A stretch of DNA of 6,852 bases from assembly GCA_014377905.1 (NCBI GenBank), contig JACMOQ010000110.1, positions 1 to 6,852 of the forward strand, read 5' to 3'. The position numbers and the translations under genes were made by a program. Origin of the DNA: Acetobacteraceae bacterium. Lineage in GTDB: Bacteria; Pseudomonadota; Alphaproteobacteria; Acetobacterales; Acetobacteraceae. Below are positions 1 through 6,411 of this stretch, in pieces (position 1 is the stretch's first letter; each line of letters begins with the position of its first letter). The notes beneath the pieces were generated by a model that did not search any database, was not told the DNA's origin, and saw only the letters and a program-made list of their open reading frames with translations.

Positions 1-1439
1 AAACTGAGCTCGATGGGGCGAAGCCGGGCCAGACTCCAATCCGCCTCGGCGCGGCCTGGGGCGCGGATGTCTCGGTCGATTACCACCCAGCGGCCGGGAT
101 CGGACAAGGTCTGGCCGATGCCCTGACAGTTATCCGAATAGAGCAGCAATTTCTGGCATAAGTTTACCCCCAGACTGCCCGCCACCGCTGCCCGCACACG
201 CAGCCGCAAACGATAGTCTGCGCCGGGCTTAATCGACAGTTTCTGGCCAAAATAAAGCCCTGCTTTCATGGTCAGCTCTAGCGTAGTGCCGTCAACGCCA
301 AATTTACGGACAAAATTGCTCGGCCCCTGATTTGGTGGCAGGCGATCCGCGGCGATCCTGGGATAGCTGCCTAGCCCCATGCCAAAAAGCTGGCCGGCCA
401 GCGTGTGGTCCATCAGCGCGATACCCGCGGTCCAGTTCGCGGTCCGGCCGGCGAGGTCGCTGGAAATCGCGCGCGCCCGGCTGCCCATGTAGCTGGTGTC
501 GAGCCCGATCACGATCACCGCAGCCCCGATCAGCAACGGAATAACCGAGGAGACAATTCCGATGGTGATCGGCTTGCGGCGGCGCACCCAGCCAATGATC
601 GGCGCCCCGAACGCTGCCACCATGGCGCCCATCAGGCCCGCGCCATAGGCGGTGCGGGCAAAGGTGACCAGCAACGCATAGGCCGCCAGCACCGCTACCA
701 CCGCAAGCACCAACAATGACCAGCGCCGTCGATGCACCAGACAAACATTGAGGAACGGCAGGCTGAACGCAATATAAGTGCCGATATGGCCGCCACCAAC
801 ATGCATGCTGCCAAACGGCCCGACCACCCGATAATCCTGCACCAGATCGAACAGGCCCGGGAACACCAACCGCTCGACCACCACAATGGCCGATACCGCG
901 CCAAGTCCGGCCACCATGCCAAAGCCGAACCAGATCATCACATCGCCATCGGTGCGTGCGCGCGCACGGGCCAAGCCGAGCAAAATGAACGCAGCCCAGA
1001 AGGGCTTGGCGAGCCGGATGGTCTCCCAAGCCGTCAGATACAAATTATCGCTGCCGCCGGGCGGGGGCGGCACGGCAATACCGATCAGCGTGCTTAGGGT
1101 GAAAAAGGCCAGAAACGGGCCGGCGACCCAGGCGGCTGTGCGCCCGGGCCAGAAATCCACCCATTGCGGCGGGTGGCGCAGCGCCATGATGGCGATGGTG
1201 GTCAGAATGAAAAAATCCGACGCTCCCACCACCAGCCAGCCGCTCCACGGCGACAGATCATAAGCCGGCAGCACGGCTGGAATAACCAACAGCCAAGCCT
1301 CGCCGCGCCGCCACAGCCAGGCGCCATAGCCGAGCAGCGCAATGGAAAGCGGCCAGGCCAAGGGATAGCGATAGAGCCCGTACAGGATCGCGCCCATGGC
1401 GACAGCGGCAATGCCGGCCGACATCTGGCGGGTAAACAC
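1..1439 (-). CDS. O-antigen ligase/polymerase-like membrane protein with C-terminal soluble domain (partial, 3' end off the window)
   Basis: A continuous frame of 479 codons runs from a GTG at 1439-1437 to the left edge without a stop, so the C-terminus is missing. Residues about 8 to 312 contain many hydrophobic segments separated by short charged loops (RRR at 237-239 and 286-288). Two stretches resemble the Wzy_C/O-antigen ligase family: a helix with ARTAYGAG (261-268), and GRTANWTAGIALMDHTLAG (331-349) followed by GMGLGSYP (353-360). In this family such membrane proteins join or polymerise lipid-linked glycans at the periplasmic face. From about 375 on the sequence is no longer hydrophobic and reads as alternating strands, like a carbohydrate-binding or discoidin-type beta-sandwich, with Cys428 and Cys438. 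The gene follows the VanZ-type gene with no gap. I chose GTG because it abuts the upstream stop; an ATG at 1424-1422 (residue 6) is the alternative, and neither has a strong ribosome site. The ligase/polymerase class is fairly likely; the glycan is unknown. Confidence 0.72.
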   Translation of the reverse strand, partial: MFTRQMSAGIAAVAMGAILYGLYRYPLAWPLSIALLGYGAWLWRRGEAWLLVIPAVLPAYDLSPWSGWLVVGASDFFILTTIAIMALRHPPQWVDFWPGRTAAWVAGPFLAFFTLSTLIGIAVPPPPGGSDNLYLTAWETIRLAKPFWAAFILLGLARARARTDGDVMIWFGFGMVAGLGAVSAIVVVERLVFPGLFDLVQDYRVVGPFGSMHVGGGHIGTYIAFSLPFLNVCLVHRRRWSLLVLAVVAVLAAYALLVTFARTAYGAGLMGAMVAAFGAPIIGWVRRRKPITIGIVSSVIPLLIGAAVIVIGLDTSYMGSRARAISSDLAGRTANWTAGIALMDHTLAGQLFGMGLGSYPRIAADRLPPNQGPSNFVRKFGVDGTTLELTMKAGLYFGQKLSIKPGADYRLRLRVRAAVAGSLGVNLCQKLLLYSDNCQGIGQTLSDPGRWVVIDRDIRAPGRAEADWSLARLRPIELS

Positions 1440-2813
1440 TTAGAGATACCGCCCAAGGCCGCGGCGGGGCTGTGATTTCCGCTCACGCGCCAGATTGATC
1501 ACAAGCGCCCAAGCAAACGCGGCAAAGCGAACCCCGCAATAGGCCGCCAGCGCGCCGACCGCGAGATTATTAATGTCGGGGATCAGCCCCGGTCGCAACC
1601 AGCGCCCGCATTCCATCGCTGTCGCCAGCAGCAATCCCAGACTCGCTGCCAGCCACGCCCGGCCGCGCCCCGCGCCGGCGATCGCCCACACCAGCACGCC
1701 AATGGGCAAATACATCGCCACATGGGTGGCAAGGCTCGCGATCGCCTGGGCCTTGCTGATGTTATAATAGGTCCAGAGTGGCCAGATCCGGTTGGGATTT
1801 ATCGGGTCCGCCAGCGCGGTAGCCAAGGATTTCCACACGGTGCTCGCCAGACCATTGGTCACCAGCAGCAGCGCCAGATAGGGCAGGACCATGAACCACG
1901 CGCCGCGGACGAGCCAAGGGCGGGCCAATGAAATATCGCGGTCCGCGAGCCAGCGCATCACCCAGGCGCCGGCAACGAAGCCGATCACATGGATCGGGAT
2001 GGAAATCAGCGCCGGCTGGCTGCTGATGACGAACAGCGACGGAACCAGCAGGGCGGTCATAGCCACCAATCCGGTCAACGCGATGAGCTGATAGGATCGC
2101 CCCGGCCGCAGCACTTCGAGCAGCATGCCCATCGGCACCACAAGCCCGATGGCGCCGAGCACCAATACTCCGCGCACCCCGACCGAACGAGCGTCGCCCG
2201 GAATGCTCAGCAAAAATCGTGGCAACGCCGCCAGACGCTCGTTGAAATCCTGCGCTGAGACGATGATATCGAACGGCACCAAGGTAAACACACCGGCGGC
2301 CAGGCTCGCGAAGCTCAGCGTCACCACCAGCCCGGACCGCCCGCCGAAATGCATATGATGCACCGCGCGGCCGACAAACTGATGCCCCAGTGCATAGGCC
2401 AGCACCCCGATTGCGGCGCCGATCGCCTGGGCGGTGATATAGTTGACCGTCACGGTGCGCGGAAACCAAAGCTGGATGAACTTCACCGCCAGCACATAAG
2501 CCAGCGCCAGAAGCAACGCCGCCAGCGCCGCCGGCACCCGCCACCCAAATCGCTGCCGCGGCCACAGCCACGCAGTCAGCATCCACCCAAGCGGGACAAT
2601 CATCAGCAGATTGGCCGTCCAGTCGGCACGCTGATCCGAGCCATGATCGATATAGCGGACCAGCAAAAACCGCCGCCACCCTTCCGCCAGATCGAAATGC
2701 GCCGGGCGGAAGCCGTACACACTCACCACGGTGCTGACATAAAGCACCCCCAGCGCGTAAAGCACAGCCCAGACGAGCCAGCGCCAGCGCGATCGTTTGG
2801 AAACGGGTGTCAT
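1440..2813 (-). CDS. VanZ-family polytopic membrane protein with internal repeats
   Basis: The 457-residue product is strongly hydrophobic, with about ten or more membrane segments (first at about 11-31) and a basic C-terminal tail (443-453). VanZ-like signatures appear at both ends. N-terminal copy: N68, P74-L-G76, then KFIQ at 111-114, FPRT at 117-120, N124 and GAAIG at 132-136. C-terminal copy: H364, P370-I-G372, E401, then PDINN at 412-416 and G420. A fainter middle copy may span P227-M-G229 to G282. Known VanZ domains are short membrane modules first named from a teicoplanin-resistance locus, and their biochemical role is unsettled, so no resistance function should be inferred. The ATG at 2813 gives a 32-base gap after the SDR stop. 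A longer start at 2918 would overlap the SDR and add a polar segment unlike the family, so I rejected it. There is no clear ribosome site, which suggests coupled translation. The following ligase-like gene suggests a role in surface polysaccharide. Confidence 0.8.
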   Translation of the reverse strand: MTPVSKRSRWRWLVWAVLYALGVLYVSTVVSVYGFRPAHFDLAEGWRRFLLVRYIDHGSDQRADWTANLLMIVPLGWMLTAWLWPRQRFGWRVPAALAALLLALAYVLAVKFIQLWFPRTVTVNYITAQAIGAAIGVLAYALGHQFVGRAVHHMHFGGRSGLVVTLSFASLAAGVFTLVPFDIIVSAQDFNERLAALPRFLLSIPGDARSVGVRGVLVLGAIGLVVPMGMLLEVLRPGRSYQLIALTGLVAMTALLVPSLFVISSQPALISIPIHVIGFVAGAWVMRWLADRDISLARPWLVRGAWFMVLPYLALLLVTNGLASTVWKSLATALADPINPNRIWPLWTYYNISKAQAIASLATHVAMYLPIGVLVWAIAGAGRGRAWLAASLGLLLATAMECGRWLRPGLIPDINNLAVGALAAYCGVRFAAFAWALVINLARERKSQPRRGLGRYL

Positions 2814-2845
2814 AGGGACCGTTGTGCCGTATTCGTCGGGTTGTG

Positions 2846-3622
2846 TCAGGTCTCCCGCAGGCGGGAAAAATTCGGCTGCCCGGTTGCAGCCGTCAGCCCG
2901 CCATCGACCACCAGGCAATGGCCGGTGATGTAGGATGCATCGTCGGACGCCAGAAACGCTACCGCTGCCGCCATTTCATCGGGGCGTCCCGCGCGGCCCA
3001 TCGGCAGGCGATCGGCATAGGCATCGCGAATGGCGGGGGTTTCGCGCAGCCAGGTGGTCGCAGGCGTTGCGGTCAGGCCCGGACAGATCGCGTTGACCCG
3101 AACGCCATCGCGGGCGTGATCGATCGCGAGGTTGCGGGTCAAGTTCACCACCGCCCCTTTGGCGGCATTGTACGCAGCAAACCCATAATCGCCGTAAAGC
3201 CCAGAAATCGAGGCGGTATTGACCATGTTGCCACCCGATTTGATCAGATGCGGCAACCCGAAGCGGGCCGCGTAGAAAATACTATCAACGCAGGTAGCAA
3301 ACACCTTGTGCCAGCGCGCCGGGTCCAGGCTCGTCACCGGCCCGAAACTGCCGATGCCGGCATTATTGGCGATCACATCAATGCCGCCGAAACGCCCAAC
3401 AGTCGCCGCGATCATCGCCTTCATCGCCTCGATACTGGCGGCATCGGTCTGGCTGGTCAGCAATCGGTCCGGCGCCAGGTCAGCAGTTGCCGCCTTAAGC
3501 TTGGCCAGATCAAGGTCGGACAGGCTTAGATTGGCACCCTCGGCGGCAAAGCGGCGGGCGATGGCAAGCCCGATGCCGGACCCGGCGGCGGTGACGATGA
3601 TGGTCTTGTTGGCGAAGCGCAT
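2846..3622 (-). CDS. Short-chain dehydrogenase/reductase (SDR), classical type
   Basis: This 258-residue protein has the usual length of a classical SDR, a soluble NAD(P)-dependent oxidoreductase with a Rossmann fold. Visible landmarks are the dinucleotide loop TAAGSGIG (11-18), SLSDLD with Asp36 at the end of strand 2 (which favours NAD(H)), NNAG (86-89), Ser138, the Y151-x3-K155 pair, PG (181-182) and the C-terminal ITGHCLVVDGG. Two positions are unusual: Ala12 replaces the first Gly of the TGxxxGxG loop, and Cys111 sits where the catalytic-tetrad Asn normally lies (WHKVFATC, 104-111). The start is the ATG at 3622-3620, just after a good ribosome site. The frame stays open far upstream but only as antisense of the neighbouring gene. 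The substrate cannot be told; close families act on hydroxyacyl, sugar or alcohol substrates. It is the first gene of a likely operon with the VanZ and ligase-like genes, which may be chance adjacency. Confidence 0.93.
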   Translation of the reverse strand: MRFANKTIIVTAAGSGIGLAIARRFAAEGANLSLSDLDLAKLKAATADLAPDRLLTSQTDAASIEAMKAMIAATVGRFGGIDVIANNAGIGSFGPVTSLDPARWHKVFATCVDSIFYAARFGLPHLIKSGGNMVNTASISGLYGDYGFAAYNAAKGAVVNLTRNLAIDHARDGVRVNAICPGLTATPATTWLRETPAIRDAYADRLPMGRAGRPDEMAAAVAFLASDDASYITGHCLVVDGGLTAATGQPNFSRLRET

Positions 3623-3627
3623 GGCTT

Positions 3628-3633
3628 TCTCCC
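3628..3633 (-). promoter_or_regulatory. Ribosome binding site of the SDR gene
   Basis: Read on the minus strand this is GGGAGA, five bases before the ATG at 3622. It settles the SDR start against the very long upstream open frame. Confidence 0.75.
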
Positions 3634-3640
3634 GGTTTGC

Positions 3641-3646
3641 ATTATC
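3641..3646 (-). promoter_or_regulatory. Possible -10 element for the leftward operon
   Basis: The 75-base divergent gap 3623-3697 should hold promoters for both directions. On the minus strand the best match I see is GATAAT, five of six to TATAAT. No good -35 lies at 16-18 bases; TTGCGC at 3673-3668 is 21 bases away, which is too far. For the plus direction CTGACA (3656-3661) resembles a -35 but lacks a properly spaced -10. This is a weak, single-box call. Confidence 0.22.
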
Positions 3647-3697
3647 CTGGCCGTCCTGACAGTCGCGGCGCAAGAGGTGCTGTGGCATAGAACGCCG

Positions 3698-5323
3698 ATG
3701 CTCCGCCTCACCGAAATCAAACTCCCGCTCGATCATCCTCCCGAGGCGCTCGCAGCCGCGATCGCGGCGCGACTGGGCGAGGCGCCGATCGCCTTCCAGG
3801 TCTTCCGCCGCGCCCCCGATGCGCGGTTCCGCAACGCGGTCCGGCTGACCTACACCGTCGATGTCACCGTCGCCGACGAAACTTGCCACCCAACGCTGCG
3901 CCAAACCCCCGACACCACTTATCGCCCGGTCACCCGCGCCCAAGGCAGTGCCGCGCGCCCGGTGGTGATCGGCGCCGGGCCGTGCGGGTTGTTTGCAGCC
4001 TTGGTGCTCGCCGAAATGGGCTTCCGCCCAATCGTCCTGGAACGTGGCAAGGTCGTGCGCGAGCGGACCAAAGATACCTGGGCCCTGTGGCGGCGCGGCG
4101 TGCTTAATCCGGAATCGAACGTCCAGTTCGGCGAGGGCGGCGCCGGTACCTTTTCGGACGGCAAGATGCACAGCCAGATTTCCGACCGTCTGCATCATGG
4201 CCGCAAAGTGCTCACCGAATTCGTCCGGGCAGGGGCGCCAGAGGAAATCCTTTGGGTCAGCAAGCCCCATGTCGGCACTTTCCGGCTGGTCGGCATGGTC
4301 GAAAGCATGCGCGCCAGGATTGAGGCGTTGGGCGGCGAATATCGCTTCGAAAGCAAGGTTTGCGGCATCGACCTGGCTGATGACCGTTCGGTGCGCGGGG
4401 TGCGGCTCGACGATGGCACCACTATCGCGGCACGCCAGGTGGTGCTCGCGGTCGGGCACTCGGCGCGCGACACCTTTGCGATGCTGCACGAAGCCGGGGT
4501 TGCGATGCAGGCCAAAGCCTTCTCGCTCGGCGTGCGCATCGAGCATCCGCAGTCGCTGATCGACCGAGCCCGCTGGGGCCGGTTTGCCGGCAACCCGATC
4601 CTGGGGGCGGCCGACTACAAACTCACCCATCACGCCAGCAACGGGCGGTCAGTTTACAGCTTCTGCATGTGTCCGGGCGGCACCGTGGTTGCGGCCGCGT
4701 CCGAACCCGGCCGGGTTGTGACCAACGGGATGAGCCAGTATTCGCGCAACGAGGGCAATGCGAACGCCGGCATCGTGGTCGGCATCACACCCGATGACTA
4801 CCCTGGCGGGCCATTGGCCGGCATTGACTTCCAACGCCATTGGGAGGGCCGCGCCTTTGTCGCCGGCGGCTTGGATTATAGCGCGCCGGCGCAGCGGCTG
4901 GAGGATTTTCTCGCCGGCCGGGCTTCGACCACGCTTGGCCCGGTCGCCCCCTCGTATCGCCCCGGTGTCACGCCAGCCAACCTCGCCGACTGTCTGCCGG
5001 ATTTTGCGGTGGTCGCGATGCGCGAGGCATTTGTCGCCTTTGACCGCGATATCCCCGGCTTCGCCATGGGCGACGCGCTGCTGACCGGGGTTGAAACCCG
5101 CACCTCCGCGCCGTTGCGTATTGACCGCGGCGAGGACGGCCAAAGCCCCAACACCCCAGGCCTGTTTCCCGCCGGCGAGGGGGCTGGCTACGCCGGCGGG
5201 ATTCTGTCAGCCGGGGTCGACGGCATCCGTATCGCCGAGGCGGTGGGGTGTGCGATCAATGGCCAAGCGCTGCCGTCCGACCGCCGGATCAGGGGCGGCG
5301 GCGGTTCTGGTATATACGGCTAA
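3698..5323 (+). CDS. FAD-dependent dehydrogenase, COG2509-type NAD(P)/FAD oxidoreductase
   Basis: The 541-residue product matches a widespread family of uncharacterised flavoprotein dehydrogenases in length and layout. A small N-terminal domain (about 1-80, starting MLRLTEIKLPLDH) precedes an FAD-binding Rossmann fold with VVIGAGPCG (89-97) and Glu115 in VLERG for the ribose contact. Then follow FGEGGAGTFSDGK (144-156), a strand with LAVGHSARDT (250-259), the family-typical CMCPGG (323-328), TRTSAPLRI (467-475), and the C-terminal FAD motif LFPAGEGAGYAGGI (489-502). No signal peptide or membrane segment is seen, so it should be cytosolic. The electron donor and substrate are unknown for the family. 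The ATG at 3698 is preferred because it gives the standard family N-terminus; a GTG at 3677 would add seven residues. Neither has a well-spaced ribosome site (AAGAGG at 3672-3677 is 20 bases before the ATG). The UPF0114 gene follows 27 bases downstream and is probably cotranscribed. The C-terminus is a short Gly-rich tail. Confidence 0.9.
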   Translation: MLRLTEIKLPLDHPPEALAAAIAARLGEAPIAFQVFRRAPDARFRNAVRLTYTVDVTVADETCHPTLRQTPDTTYRPVTRAQGSAARPVVIGAGPCGLFAALVLAEMGFRPIVLERGKVVRERTKDTWALWRRGVLNPESNVQFGEGGAGTFSDGKMHSQISDRLHHGRKVLTEFVRAGAPEEILWVSKPHVGTFRLVGMVESMRARIEALGGEYRFESKVCGIDLADDRSVRGVRLDDGTTIAARQVVLAVGHSARDTFAMLHEAGVAMQAKAFSLGVRIEHPQSLIDRARWGRFAGNPILGAADYKLTHHASNGRSVYSFCMCPGGTVVAAASEPGRVVTNGMSQYSRNEGNANAGIVVGITPDDYPGGPLAGIDFQRHWEGRAFVAGGLDYSAPAQRLEDFLAGRASTTLGPVAPSYRPGVTPANLADCLPDFAVVAMREAFVAFDRDIPGFAMGDALLTGVETRTSAPLRIDRGEDGQSPNTPGLFPAGEGAGYAGGILSAGVDGIRIAEAVGCAINGQALPSDRRIRGGGGSGIYG

Positions 5324-5334
5324 TCTCGCAGGAT

Positions 5335-5339
5335 AAGGA
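5335..5339 (+). promoter_or_regulatory. Ribosome binding site of the UPF0114 gene
   Basis: AAGGA lies 11 bases before the ATG at 5351, inside the 27-base gap after the dehydrogenase stop. The spacing is slightly long but it is the only purine match. Confidence 0.5.
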
Positions 5340-5350
5340 CAAAGACGACG

Positions 5351-5860
5351 ATGCGCACGCTTGAACGAGTGCTGTTGGCCAGCCGGTGGTTGCTTGCGCC
5401 GTTTTTTCTAGGTCTGCTGATCGGATTGGTGGCGCTGCTGGTCAAGGCCGGACAGCACACGTTCCATCTTGCTGAGACCATGCTGTCAGCGACCGAATCT
5501 GAGATGATCCTCGGTGTGCTCGGGTTGGTGGACCTGACGCTCGCGGCCAGCCTGGTGCTGATTATTATCTTCTCCGGCTACGAGAATTTCATCAGCACCA
5601 TCCGCGCCGGCGAAAGTAGCACTTGGCCAATCTGGCTGACCAAAATCGATTTCGTCGGAATGAAGTTGAAATTGATGGCGTCAATTGTGTCAATTTCCGC
5701 GATCGAGTTGCTGCGGGTGTTCATGTCGATTGGAACCACCTCGGACCGCGAATTGATGTTCAGCATCGCCATACACGTCACCTTCGTGGCCTCGGGGGTG
5801 CTGCTTGCACTGACCGACCGAATGTCCGGTGGGGGGCATGGGGAGGCGGGCAAGGAGTGA
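5351..5860 (+). CDS. yqhA: UPF0114 / YqhA-family inner membrane protein
   Basis: This 169-residue integral membrane protein is about the length of E. coli YqhA. Hydrophobic segments lie at about 13-32, 52-75, 106-126 and 135-155, giving four helices. The family signature is visible: a conserved start (LERVLLASRW), the second helix running into FSGYENF (74-80), WLTKIDF (95-101) followed by K105 and K107, and SAIELLRVF (116-124). The tail after 157 is short, polar and Gly-rich. The biochemical function of this family is not established. The gene sits 27 bases behind the FAD dehydrogenase on the same strand, so cotranscription is likely, though a direct functional link is inference. It is the last gene before a convergent junction. 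Family membership is secure; the symbol is by homology to the E. coli family member only. Confidence 0.92.
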   Translation: MRTLERVLLASRWLLAPFFLGLLIGLVALLVKAGQHTFHLAETMLSATESEMILGVLGLVDLTLAASLVLIIIFSGYENFISTIRAGESSTWPIWLTKIDFVGMKLKLMASIVSISAIELLRVFMSIGTTSDRELMFSIAIHVTFVASGVLLALTDRMSGGGHGEAGKE

Positions 5861-5874
5861 ACCATGCGGTAGTT

Positions 5875-5893
5875 ATGAGCATGGGTTGCTCAT
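5875..5893. terminator. Small hairpin at the convergent junction, possible weak terminator
   Basis: ATGAGCA (5875-5881) and TGCTCAT (5887-5893) form a perfect 7-bp inverted repeat with a 5-base loop, 14 bases after the yqhA stop. There is no following T-run in either direction, so it is not a standard intrinsic terminator. The rest of the 107-base gap 5861-5967 shows nothing recognisable. Confidence 0.3.
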
Positions 5894-5967
5894 TGACGAC
5901 AAACTTGATCAACCGTCCGACATGTCCTGCCATCGGGGTATCAGGCAAAGCAAACGGCGCCCAAACC

Positions 5968-6363
5968 TCAACCCATCGTCTGCACCTTGTCCGGCGTAAT
6001 CTCGAAAGTCATCCGCGTTTCCGCCGCGTTGCGATACGGATAGGCGTCCAGCCCGAGATACTTCTTCGCCAGCGCGTCAATATGTGCGTCCGCGCCAATT
6101 TCCGTCACTTTGGTCACCGTACCGCGAATTTGGACATAGCGATAATCATTCGCCACATCGACAATCGACAGCGCGACCTTAGCGCCTTCGGGCATGTTAT
6201 TGCTTTTCACTCGACCTTCAGCGGAATTCACCCGCACCAAGCCATTGGAGTAATCAAACCAGATCGGTGTCACCTGGGGTGATCCGTCTTTCATCGTGGT
6301 CGCCAAATGGGCAAGCGCCTTGGATGCCATGATGTCGAGGAAGGCGGCAGGGATTGCGGTCAT
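5968..6363 (-). CDS. PPOX-class (pyridoxamine 5'-phosphate oxidase fold) F420/flavin-dependent oxidoreductase
   Basis: This complete 131-residue protein has the size of the small single-domain split-barrel PPOX-like proteins. Recognisable elements are a short N-terminal helix region (AFLDIMASKALAHLATT, 7-23), the strand pair with SPQVTPIWFDY (28-38), RVKSNN (51-56) at the usual phosphate/cofactor-contacting position, YRYVQIRGTV (74-83), and a late YPYR (108-111). Members of this group bind FMN or F420 as homodimers and reduce varied small molecules or act as haem/flavin-binding proteins. The TIGR03618-like pattern points to the F420/FMN oxidoreductase branch, but cofactor choice cannot be proved from sequence. 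The start ATG at 6363-6361 has a good ribosome site. The gene lies 48 bases downstream of the amidohydrolase gene on the same strand, so a shared transcript is plausible. The substrate is unknown. Confidence 0.87.
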   Translation of the reverse strand: MTAIPAAFLDIMASKALAHLATTMKDGSPQVTPIWFDYSNGLVRVNSAEGRVKSNNMPEGAKVALSIVDVANDYRYVQIRGTVTKVTEIGADAHIDALAKKYLGLDAYPYRNAAETRMTFEITPDKVQTMG

Positions 6364-6367
6364 GATA

Positions 6368-6388
6368 GGGTCTCCGATTGATAGACCC
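6368..6388 (-). promoter_or_regulatory. Ribosome binding site of the PPOX gene inside a small hairpin
   Basis: On the minus strand GGAGA (6375-6371) lies seven bases before the ATG. It overlaps an inverted repeat, GGGTCT (6388-6383) and AGACCC (6373-6368), with a 9-base loop. Three bases of the ribosome site fall in the stem. The ribosome site itself is convincing; any regulatory role of the hairpin is speculative. Confidence 0.45.
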
Positions 6389-6411
6389 GATGTGGGGGCG
6401 GGGTGGCTTCA

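Noticed and set aside
304..1029. 241-codon minus-strand frame
   Set aside because: It is a shifted frame inside the ligase-like gene. It is rich in Cys, Trp, Arg and Gly with no family feature, and the true frame is open across the whole region with proper membrane helices.
1762..2679. 305-codon minus-strand frame
   Set aside because: It overlaps the VanZ gene in another frame on the same strand. The translation is low-complexity Ala/Gly/Arg with no motif, while the VanZ frame has clear membrane segments and VanZ residues.
1440..2813. Teicoplanin-resistance function for the VanZ-type gene
   Set aside because: The name is only a domain label. The van gene cluster is absent and a Gram-negative-type polysaccharide neighbour fits better.
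2814..2918. N-terminal extension of the VanZ protein (start at 2918)
   Set aside because: It would overlap the SDR's C-terminal codons by 73 bases and adds a polar segment with no family counterpart. The ATG at 2813 directly precedes a basic stretch and the first membrane helix.
3623..4633. Open minus-strand frame continuing upstream of the SDR for about 337 codons
   Set aside because: It is antisense to the FAD dehydrogenase, its translation is Arg/Gly/Ala/His-rich and without domain signatures, and the SDR has a good ribosome site and family-typical start at 3622. Long antisense frames are common in GC-rich coding DNA.
4649..5143. 164-codon minus-strand frame inside the dehydrogenase gene
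   Set aside because: It is antisense to a strongly conserved coding region, with no ribosome site or recognisable domain.
5623..6282. 219-codon plus-strand frame across the convergent junction
   Set aside because: It overlaps yqhA out of frame and then runs antisense to the PPOX gene. It has no domain features and both overlapped genes are well supported.
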